Shown piece by piece: positions 55,346 to 64,000 of a stretch of 64,000 nt of DNA. The stretch lies in contig JAGPXD010000001.1 in the NCBI GenBank assembly GCA_020746995.1, positions 3,472,001 through 3,536,000 of the forward strand, given 5' to 3'. The notes beneath the pieces were generated by a model. That model made no database searches, had not been told where the DNA came from, and saw nothing but the letters and a program-made list of their open reading frames with translations. Position 1 is the first letter of the stretch; each line of letters starts with the position of its first letter. The stretch comes from Plectosphaerella cucumerina. Lineage: Eukaryota; Ascomycota; Sordariomycetes; Glomerellales; Plectosphaerellaceae. Position numbers and translations under genes: made by a program.

Positions 55346-56021
55346 CTATTGCGTCTTGAAGAGGAGAATGGCACAGTGGCCGAGGTAGAAGTAGATGAAG
55401 TGCTTAGTCTCTGTTGCGTCGCCGGTCGTCAGTCTTTGTCCCTATCCGAAGAGAATTTCCAATCGCAGGACGGGCGAGACGGGGGCGCATACCGTGCGTC
55501 ACGAAGCTGCCAAAGTTGCGACCGACAATGCAGTGCCACGTTGGGCCCTTGCGGTCGTCGAACTATCATGCGCCATGTTAGCTTTCCAGCCATCTGGCAT
55601 TGTTGTTTCTCGATGAATCGCGTACGGTCTTCTTGATGTGCTGGGCAATATCCTGGAGACGCTCCGTTAGCTGCCATTTATAAAAAATAGCCTCAGAAAT
55701 GCGCTTACCTTCTCAATGGTGAACCTAGCCATGGCTTCCTGGGCTATGTGGTACGGTTAGGCTCCCATCTCAACCTGATCGGGTGGACCACAACGCACCA
55801 ACTTCGATGACCTCCTGCTGCATATCCTCCGTCTGTATCATGTTAACCCATGACTCCCAGAATCGCCTATAACAGAATCCGTACCATGTCGGCAGACTTG
55901 ATCTGAGCTGCGCGCGGGGTGTAAGCAGGTGCCAGACGGGAATCTATGTGTCGAGAGACAAACCTTCGAGCTTAGCCTCCCGAGGGGGCTCGGTCGGCGT
56001 GGTTCCAGTCTTTTCGGCCAT
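55346..56021 (-). CDS. Dynein light chain, LC8 type
   Basis: Seven short exons on the minus strand: 56021-55964, 55907-55885, 55832-55799, 55743-55709, 55652-55626, 55562-55493 and 55410-55346. The joined frame gives 103 aa. It contains the LC8 signature almost unchanged: IKSADMTEDMQQEVIEVAQE, EKDIAQHIKKTFDDRKGPTW, HCIVGRNFGSFVTHETKHFI and YFYLGHCAILLFKT. LC8 is a dimeric hub that binds TQT-type peptides in dynein and many other complexes. All six introns have GT..AG ends; their phases agree, and exons of only 23-70 nt hide the gene from simple frame searches. The N-terminus MAEKTGTTPTEPPREAKLE is a little longer than in animals. It is divergent from MRD1. Confidence 0.95.
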
Positions 56022-56645
56022 GATGTATGAAGTTTCGGTGATCGAGAAAGTCGGAGTACTGTCCGCCCGCCATGTCAGCGTTTCCTGTGTGCGCAACGCA
56101 GTCGGGGCCATTCCGAAGTATTCTCCGCCGAGGTTCGCCCCTTCCTTCCTTCCTCAGGCAAGCCATTACCTTCCTGCAAGTTGCTTCACGTACCGTTGGT
56201 GTTGGTTTGGAATTCGCGGAGAATCGGGGCAGTCGGCGCAATGGAGCGGTGAAGATGTAGTCGTGGTGTTGTGTCAGGTTAGGACGTCACAATGTTTGGG
56301 TCTCGCCTCGTCGGATTAGCAACGGTATCACGGCGCGGCACCAGAAAGGGGTCCCCTGAATGGCACAGTGGGGGCCTTGGCGCACAGGCCAGTCGCGACC
56401 AACGCGACTGCCGGACCTTGGTCGCTTCGGCAAACGGTGGAGCTTATGATCACGTGGCGATAAGACACTAGATAAGGTGAAAAAAAGTCGGCCGACCGAA
56501 AAACGTTGGCTCTAAAGCTTCATGCACCTGCCGCTCCTCTCGCGTGTCGGCAGAATCATGTCTACAACATAGCACCAACCAACCCCGGGGTTTTGAAGTT
56601 TCTCACCTCAGCCCCGGCCTCACACCCACTACAACACATTTCATC
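56022..56645. promoter_or_regulatory. LC8/MRD1 divergent promoter
   Basis: 624 bp. On the MRD1 side it carries CACGTG at 56451-56456, CGATAAG at 56458-56464 and GATAAG at 56471-56476, followed by an A7 run. The paired GATAAG motifs resemble those in the two other divergent promoters of the window, although here they are spaced rather than fused. Confidence 0.5.
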
Positions 56646-59548
56646 ATGGAGAGCTCCAGGATCTTCATCCGCGGCCTGCCGCCCAACATGACCGGCGACA
56701 AAGCGCAGGCCGCGCTGAGGAAGCACTTTTCTGCAGGTGGCCGAGAAGTCACCGACGTGTAAGCGCCCCATCCACACCAAGACATTCTCCAAGGCCACAG
56801 CTGACATTGCACCATAGCAAAGTCATCCCCGACCGTCGATTTGCCTTCGTCGGCTTCAAGACCCCCGAGCAGGCCGACAGTGCCGTCCGGTACTTCCACC
56901 GCTCCTTCCTCAAGGCCTCGCGTCTCGAGGTCAGCAAGGCAAAACCTGTCGAGGACCCGAGCGTAAAGAAGGGCTGGCAGGAAGGAGAGAAGAAGCCCCA
57001 GTCTGGAAAGGCTGGCTCTGGCATCATCGTCCCCAAGGCCGACGCCGCCGCTGATGCAACCAAGAAGCGTAAACGCGGCGAAGTCGACGAGGCCGACCCC
57101 AAGTTGGCCGAGTACCTCAAGACCTTTGAAAAGGGAAAGAGTGCGGCAAATGAGGTGGCCGAGATGCTCAACCCCGCCGCCCTTGAAGAGCAGGAACAGC
57201 TCCTAAAGGAGGCGGAGAGTGACGACGAGTATGAGAGCATTCCAGCCAGGCCGGGGAAGAAGCAGATGAGGGAGGCCCCCGCTGCCGAGGAGACCATTGT
57301 CGCCTCGCAGGGAGAGCTTCCTGCGGCAACACCCGCCGCCGAGCCAGAGGCGGCACAGGCAGCAGAGGCAGCACCCAAGGATGCCGAGCCGGCACCTGCT
57401 CAGGCAGCCGTCAGTGATGACGACTGGCTCCGGTCCCGAACCAACAGACTGCTCGAGCTCGTTGACGAGGAGGAGATGCCGCAGAGACATGCCGCCCCAC
57501 CCCCGCCCACTGCCGCCGAGAACCGCGAGGTCGATGAGCAGATGGAGGATCAGGAGACTCCTGTGGAGCAGGATCGTCCTCAGACTTCCGAGACGGCGGC
57601 CGAGGATGCTCCGGCTGTCAAGGGCGAGGCCGATGTGGAGGCATCACTTGCCACCGTGCGAAAGACGGCGAGGCTCTTCATCAGGAACCTCGCCTTCGCT
57701 TCAGGTCCCGCCCTGGCCACCCAGGAGGAGGATCTGCGGGCGCATTTTGAGCAATTTGGAGACATCCAAGAAGTAAGTACTTGCCTCTTTTCTACTTTCC
57801 TGCGTATCGGCGGTTCTGTGATGAATCCAGATAGGGACAGCTGAGCCCCAATGGGGTGTTGATGCGACCCTTGGATCGGTATTTTAGTAGATGCTTCGAC
57901 TTTCTGACTGGCAACCGCCTGCGCTCTTGCACTCTCTTTTTCATCTTCTTCATCACAAGGAGTGCCAGCAGCTAACAGCATCAGGTGCACATCCCGGTCA
58001 AGGCGGATGGGTCCAGCAAGGGCTTCGCCCACATTCTCTTCAACGACCCCGAGGCTGCCGTGGCAGCATTCCAGTCGGTTGGGACAGGCGCCACCTTCCA
58101 AGGGCGCCTCGTTCATGTCTTGCCCGGGTCTGCGCGGCGTGACGAGGCGCTGGACGAGTTCCAGCTCTCGCAGCTGCCCCTCGCCAAGCAGCGGATGATC
58201 CGGAAGAAGCAGGAGGCGACTAAGAACTTCAACTGGAACAGCCTGTTCATGAGCCAGGATGCCGTAAACACAGCCGTGGCCGATCGACTGGGGGTATCAA
58301 AGGCGGACCTGCTCGACGTGCACGACTCCTCGGCGGCGGTGAAACAGGCCGTGGCGGAGACGTCGGTGATCCAGGAGACCAAGGAGTACTTTGCCGCCCA
58401 CGGTGTCGATCTGGACGCGTTCAAGTCGCAGAAGAAGAGCGACGACATCATCCTGGTCAAAAATATCCCTGTGACAACGCATGAGGAGTTGCGCGCAAGG
58501 TTTGAGGAGCATGGCACCGTCCTCCAGGTGCTGATGCCGCCAAGTAAGACGGTGGCCATCGTGCAGTTCGCTCAGGCCGCGCAGGGCAAGACGGCTTTTG
58601 CACGCGAGGCGTACAGAAAGTTCAAGGACTCGATCTTTTACCTGGAAAAGGCGCCCGTTGGCCTCTTCAAGAACGCGATTGCCGAGCCGGCCAAGACGTC
58701 CACGGGTGATCGTCCGGCGGGCGTGCAGAAGCTGAGCGGAACCGACCTCTTCGACAAGGACGAGGAGGACCAGGGCGAGGCGACCAGCGTGTTTGTCAAG
58801 AACCTCAACTTCGAAACGACCAAGGCCAGCCTCGACGAGGTGGCAAAGTCTCTCGAGGGCTACAGGGGCAGCACGGTCAAGACCAAGCCAGACCCGAAGA
58901 AGCCGGGCCAGACGCTCAGCATGGGCTTCGGCTTCATCGCCTTCAACTCGAGGGAGACCGCCAACGCGGCCGTCGCAGCTCTTAACGGCTACGTGCTGGA
59001 TAAGCACACCCTGCAGGCGAAGCTATCCAGCAAGGGCTACGACGCGGCGGAGGAGCGGCGCCGCGAGGACAAGGCCAAGAAGGGGTCTGGCCAGCGATCC
59101 AAGCTCATCGTGAAGAACCTGGGCTTCGAGGTGTCCAAGAAGGTAAGAAGAATCCGCCACCCCCCTCCTCGCCACCTGTCATCATCATCATGGGCTGACG
59201 ATCATGTCGCAGGACCTGCGGGCCCTCTTCTCCAACTACGGACAGCTGAGGAGCTGCCGCATTCCTCAGGGCATGGGCGGCAAGTCTCGCGGCTTCGGCT
59301 TCGTGGACTTCAAGACCAGCCGCGAGGCGGAGAATGCCTTCAACGCGCTAAAGGACACTCACCTGCTCGGCAGGAGGCTGGTCGTAGACTGGGCAGAGGC
59401 CGAGCTGGAGGACCCCGAGGAGCAGATCAAGGCCATGGAGGCAAAGGTCCGCGGGCAGACGGACAAGGTCACCCGCGCGGCGCTCACGAACCGGAACCGC
59501 AAGAAGGTGCAGATTGGCGAGGAGGCGGACGCACCGTACGACGACTGA
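56646..59548 (+). CDS. MRD1: MRD1, multi-RRM pre-rRNA processing factor
   Basis: Four exons: 56646-56758, 56818-57772, 57985-59142 and 59213-59548, giving 853 aa (yeast Mrd1 is of similar size). MRD1 binds the 35S pre-rRNA and is needed for early cleavages in the SSU processome. Five RRM domains are visible: at the start (SRIFIRGLPPNM, FAFVGF), then from about residues 305 (RLFIRNLAF, GFAHILF), 475 (IILVKNIP), 580 (SVFVKNLNF, GFGFIAF) and 690 (KLIVKNLGF, RGFGFVDF). Between RRM1 and RRM2 is the usual acidic, Ala/Glu-rich linker. The C-terminus NRNRKKVQIGEEADAPYDD is typical. Intron 2 is 212 nt, three times longer than the other two, and seems to host a snoRNA. Confidence 0.95.
57809..57919 (+). 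ncRNA. Candidate C/D-box snoRNA in MRD1 intron 2
   Basis: Inside the 212-nt intron: a perfect 7-bp terminal stem GGCGGTT (57809-57815) with AACCGCC (57913-57919), box C GTGATGA (57818-57824), box D' CTGA (57841-57844), a C'-like GTTGATG (57858-57864) and box D CTGA (57904-57907). The 12 nt directly before D' (AGATAGGGACAG) are the exact complement of CTGTCCCTATCT, which I recall as a conserved stretch of fungal 25S rRNA. The fifth base before D' then points to a C in that stretch, probably the site guided by yeast snR64; that homology is from memory. Host gene and guest both act in ribosome synthesis. Confidence 0.75.
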
Positions 59549-61366
59549 GTGGGAGGAGGCTGGGGAAGTGTTTCTGGATGAGGCCGCTGCGGGCTTCTGC
59601 TGCTATTACTACTATTACTACACGGAGATACCCTGGCTTAACGACTCGGATGGTTGAAATAGAGCTTCCCTGGACGAAGGCCCGGCGAGGGTTTGTTTGG
59701 CTTTCTTTAAGGAACTTACAAAGGAGCCGACAATTGATTTTCTTTGTTCACAGGGAAACACAACCCCATCATTTGTTCCCCTTTCATGCGACCGAGTCCT
59801 GAGATGTGTTACTTGTCTGATGCCCCCGCGATAGGAACATTGATAGCGTGCCCTTTGCTGGGCATCCCTTTGTCCAGGAGGGCCCTTTTTCGATTGGGGC
59901 TTCGCCCTCGCCATCGCCTCCCCCTCGCACCAACTTTCGGGCTCTGGCGCCCTTCGGCTCCCCCAACGTCCGTCCATCAACTTCGTCTGGTCGCCCTGCC
60001 ACTTTTTCGCCGCCCGCTCTCACCCACCTCTGGGAATGCGGGCTCGAACCACGAAAGTGTCTTTGTCTCGCCTCCCAATCTCTCTGCGTGCCCATCTTCT
60101 GTGCCGTCGCCCGGCCAGTTGATGCTGTGGCCCGAGTCGCGCCGAGGCCCCCGAAAGACCCTCCCTTGCATGCCGAATCGGTGCTGCGGCCATGTGCCCT
60201 GCCATGCCCCGTTCTGGCCGAAGGAGGGGGACGGGGGAGGGGGAGAGGGAAGTGTGTTCTTCAATCGACCATGTCTATGTCTCTGACTCTGATGACAGGC
60301 GGGATCGCTAGACCAGGCCAGGTGCTTCCTGTCTGCTAGTCTCAACCCTGTCGACGTCGCCCTTCTCCCCTGTACCCACGCGACTACCCATAGCCAGGCC
60401 TGCCAGGCTGTTCCCTCGACATCTCCCCCAACTGCTATGTAGTCTCGCTCTCTGCGGGTGAAGAAAGGAGGACAGCCGCCACAACCACGCAGAGCTTTCG
60501 AGGCCCGCCCCCCTCCCTTGCGTGCACTCCCCCTCCTAGTTGGACCTCTCCTCTATGCCTCTTCAAGAGGTGCGGTATGGAGGGGTGAGCAGTATTGGAC
60601 ATGATGCTCCTGTACATGCTCCTGTACATCGATGGTTCCCCCCTCCGCGGGGAGAGCAGGGGACCAGTGCCGGCTCGGCCACGCCCAGTTCGTCCGAAGG
60701 ATGCCGTACAGGGCTGGCGGCGATCAGGTCCGGCACATGTCCCCTCGATGTATGTATATGTCGATATAGGACCGACCACCCAGGTTGGTGATCGTTGCCC
60801 AGGTCCTCAACCTTCATTCCTCAAGAAGAGTCCATGTCCCAGCCATCCCGTCCCCCTTCCATTCCAACCGGAGCATCTCGATCATCATAGCCCACCTCAC
60901 ATCAGTGTGGCCACCCCTCTCTCTGTTCTATCTGCCCACCATCAGCTTGACAGCACGAAAAGCCTCTGTTGACGCGCCTCCCCCTTTTTCACCTGGAGGT
61001 ACTCAGTCGACAGGACCCTGCCTCGCCAAAAGTCGCGTTGGGATCCATTCTCCGGCCGGGAAAGAACTCTGGGGGTTGCGGACCTTTCTTAAAGGCAGAA
61101 TTCCTCTCTCCCCCGACTCTTCTTTGTCGAGGCATTTTACTTGACGTCTTCCCCCCATTCTTCCGTCGAGGACTCGGAATCTGTTTGCATTGCTAAGCAG
61201 CTTCTCTTTCGCCTCCTACCTCCCACTCGAGGTTGCATCCCGTCTTTGAAGCTATTCAGCATTCTCTGGGGGACTCGTCACTGGCATTGAGAGGCCACCC
61301 ATCTCCGGGGCTCATTGTCCACAGCTCCCCATTCTCCTATCACCTCTATTCACGGACAACAAAGGT
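59549..61366. promoter_or_regulatory. abaA upstream region
   Basis: 1.8 kb with no gene, strongly C/T-rich on the plus strand, likely promoter plus long leader. It includes candidate BrlA-type MRAGGGR sites (AGAGGGA at 60244-60250 and reverse-orientation TCCCTTG copies). The base composition makes such matches easy to find by chance. Confidence 0.5.
60815..61335 (+). promoter_or_regulatory. Cluster of six CATTCY (TEA/AbaA) sites
   Basis: CATTCC at 60815 and 60860, and CATTCT at 61046, 61156, 61260 and 61330, all on the plus strand within 550 bp upstream of the abaA start. A reverse copy (GGAATG) is at 60033. CATTCY is the known binding site of AbaA, so self-regulation is plausible. Confidence 0.6.
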
Positions 61367-64000
61367 ATGGAGCACCCAAGGCCCATGCTGCCTACGCAGC
61401 GTTACTCGCCACCTCCCGTCTATGGCTACGACCATGGCAGCCATCGGTCTGGAGGCCAACGCCAGCCTCTGAGGGAGTCTACTGGCAACGCACAACATCT
61501 CGGAAGCCTCATCTCCCAAGGCTCATCACTTCCCCTGTCGGCATGTCGGCCGCCGTCCCTGGGCCTCTTCTCCCCTTCCCTGCCCCCTACGATGCCGACC
61601 CCGGTGGTTCCCTCTCAGGCGGGGGCCATCTACCGGGGCGGCATGATGGGGGGCATGAGGTCGCGAGTTGATCCTCTTCGCCTGTCAAGGCGAGCCAGGC
61701 CTGACATCAACCCTATCTACTTTGCTCCCGAGTTCCGCCCCTACCGGGACAAGCAGGACCAGAAGGACCCGAACGAGAAGCAGATCTGGCCCAGGGTGCT
61801 GGAGGATGCTTTTCTTGACTGTGAGTTCCGTCTCTTCTTGTGTTGATGGGCTCTGCTAACAGCGTAGCCCTCCTGATCATTCCTCACATGGGAAGGAAAA
61901 AGTACAGTATGCAGGGCAAGCAGTATGGGCGTAACATGCTCATCAGCGAGTATCTGTGGATCGCGTACTGCTCGAGCCTCCACGGTCAAAAGGCCGAGGA
62001 GCGCAAGCGCAAGCAGGTGTCGAGCCACATTCAGGTGGTGAAGAAGATGTTTGAAAAGCACCGCTGCTGTGAGTAGCCCTATGAAGTAGATTTGGAATTC
62101 CCCGCTAACGACAAACCAGACCACTTCTTCTTCGTCAAGGATGCAGACAAGAGCGAGGCGCGGCTTAAGGAGAGCAACGCCGAAATTGCCTCCTTCAAGG
62201 ACAACCCAGTGCTCATCGCCCTGTCTGAGAACCGGCTGCCGGACGTCAAGCCCAACTACGAGTACTTCTCGCAGATTCTCAACATGGACTCGCAAGTCAT
62301 TATGCGGCCCAAGACCACGTGGATCTACGTGTCGTCAACGGACGTGACGCTTGACGAGGCCGAGGGCAAGGCGTACGACCGCAGCGGCAAGGAGATTGAC
62401 CCCGAGACGTACCCCCACCTGGAGAAGAACCTCAAGAAGGAGGCTGGTGGGCTGGGCCCTCAGGGAGTCGCCCGCAGCGGAGTCATTCTGCACGAGTACA
62501 ACAGCGATCTGACTCAGAAGGAGTCAGCGGCCATGACGGAGATCGCGCAGGAGTGGGAGGCGCGATTCCCGAATCTGTACGACGGCCTTGAGCTTGCCAC
62601 GGCCGACAACCTCTGGCTCGACATGTTGGAGATGACGGTGACGCTTGAGCTGCACCCTCGCAGCAACTTCCCGTCCGGGTCAGAGCTCAACGGCATGGTC
62701 GAGCTGAGCATCCACCAGCCACAGCTGCAGAACCACCGGTGGAAGTGCATCACACGGCTCCAGCGGCCAGAGGAGCTGTGTCAGGGTGCCGACGAGCAAA
62801 CCTTCGTCGAGCAGACGAGCGAGGTCGGCGTGCAGTACATGCACCGACCTGGCTGCGGAGGAGCCGGCATGGGAGGCGAGGGCCGGGGCGGCGTCGAGTG
62901 CGATTGCCGGACGAGGCCGAAGCAGGATGTCAGGGTGCCTTTCCCGGCAGCGGAATGGGCAAGCATCCTGAGCAGCTGCGCCGGCTACCTCCAGGAGCCG
63001 GCCGACGTCAAGGGGGGCCGGGATGGCGAGGATGCCAAGGCGGCTGAGGAGGCGGCCATCGACTGCGAGCGCAGCGCAGCTGAAGCCATCTCGCAGATCG
63101 CCATGTTCCAGGAGCTGTGGTCGTCGCCTCCGGACAACGGCAGCAACAACATGAACGGAACGGCGGACAGGGCTGGGCGCAAGTGGACGAGGAGGGGTGT
63201 CATCCTCTGGAAGTTCCGGACCGTTCATGCCTTTGACGACAAGATGAACCCCATCTACGAGAAGCCCACAGCCACAAAGGGGCGGAAGCCTGCGGACGGT
63301 GAGGACGGCATGCCCTCGGGACCTGGAGGTGGAAGCTCCAGCCGTCGGGGAGGAAACAGGCCCAAGAGGGTGTACCACCCTCCGGGTACGACATGGAGGT
63401 TCCTCACAGCCCTGGATCCCATCTCTCCCGAGCATCAGTCCAACGTCTGCGTCAACCCTGCCACCCAGCATCATCAACAGCAGCAGCAGCATCACCAGCA
63501 CAACCTCGGCATGCACCGGGATATGCTGCTGACCCCCAGCCCTCACTACTCCCACCACCACTTCGGCACGCCCATGAGCGACGGCCTGGGCTCGGCCTGG
63601 GATCCCGTTGGCCTTCCATCAAGTGGCTCCCTTGGCCTGATGAACGACTACTCTGGCCTTGCTACGCCACCGCCGACGGCCTCGCTGCACTCTTCGTATG
63701 CTCCCAGCTTCGATGGCAACCATGACCACCATCAGCCATCGCAGCAGCAACAGCAGGGCTCTCAGCAGCAGGCACCGCAAGCACAGCACCAGATCGACTT
63801 CCTCGCGGCGTGCACCTCTTCGATGGACTCTCAGAGCACTCTGGTGACGGACGCCAGTGCCGATCCCTTCCTCTCCGCGACGGGGGGCATCAACGTCGGC
63901 AGCAGCATGACGACAGTCGACGCATACGACGACGCCGACTTTTCAGGCGGCAGCAGTCAGGGATGGGACGCAACGACGGCTACCGCATCCTTTGGCGGAC
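61367..64000 (+). CDS. abaA: AbaA, TEA/ATTS-domain conidiation regulator (3' end outside window)
   Basis: Three exons in view: 61367-61820, 61868-62068 and 62120 to the window end. The TEA DNA-binding domain spans about residues 138-220: KDPNEKQIWPRVLEDAFLDS, then LLIIPHMGRKKYSMQGKQYG, EYLWIAYCSS, and KRKQVSSHIQVVKKMFEKH. In Aspergillus and other ascomycetes, AbaA acts downstream of BrlA and upstream of WetA in asexual sporulation; TEC1 is the yeast relative. After the domain comes a well-structured region (FFVKDADKSEARLKESNAEI, NLWLDMLEMTVTLELHPRSN). A His/Gln-rich tail with poly-Q/H runs begins near 63460 and is still open at base 64000. The introns interrupt the TEA domain and restore DSLLIIP and RCYHFFF when removed. 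Confidence 0.93.

Noticed and set aside
1..64000. CRISPR arrays, bacterial operons, rRNA genes
   Set aside because: None seen; the window is eukaryotic nuclear DNA with spliceosomal introns.

Overview
The window is nuclear DNA of a filamentous ascomycete (Pezizomycotina, most likely a Sordariomycete). The evidence is the GC-rich coding sequence, many short introns of about 50-110 nt with GTRNGT donors and CTRAC-type branch points, and the gene content: abaA, a Zn2Cys6 regulator, a NACHT-ankyrin protein, a Clr5-domain protein, PEX13 and MRD1. I cannot fix the genus from sequence alone. Where introns were placed, I joined exons by hand and every multi-exon model given here keeps one open frame.

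Left part (1-20.3 kb) is mostly core genes: the 3' end of PEX13, a BAP31/Yet-type ER protein, a DUF1479 protein, a helix-hairpin-helix protein, a 76-aa ZNF706-like zinc protein, a 2OG-Fe(II) oxygenase, the t-UTP factor NAN1/UTP17, RPB10 and, after a 4.9-kb gene-free stretch, a 711-aa fungal protein with an internal Cys-Trp helical repeat.

Middle part (20.8-41.5 kb) looks accessory. It holds two proteins I do not recognise (186 and 424 aa), a degenerate 120-bp repeat array, a family-16 methyltransferase, two tandem paralogous coiled-coil proteins sharing a C-terminal C-x2-H/H/H domain, a Zn2Cys6 transcription factor, a 2141-aa NACHT-ankyrin (NLR-like) protein, and a five-exon Clr5 plus C2H2-like protein whose stop codon lies 5 bp from that of the NLR gene.

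Right part (41.5-64 kb) has two long gene-free stretches (3.3 and 8.3 kb) around an ELL-type elongation factor, then a seven-exon dynein light chain (LC8), MRD1 with what looks like a C/D-box snoRNA in its second intron, and the conidiation regulator abaA, cut by the window end and preceded by a cluster of CATTCY (TEA-domain) sites.

Functional links: NAN1, MRD1 and the intronic snoRNA all serve rRNA maturation, and RPB10 is shared by the three nuclear RNA polymerases. Three divergent housekeeping promoters carry paired GATAAG motifs.
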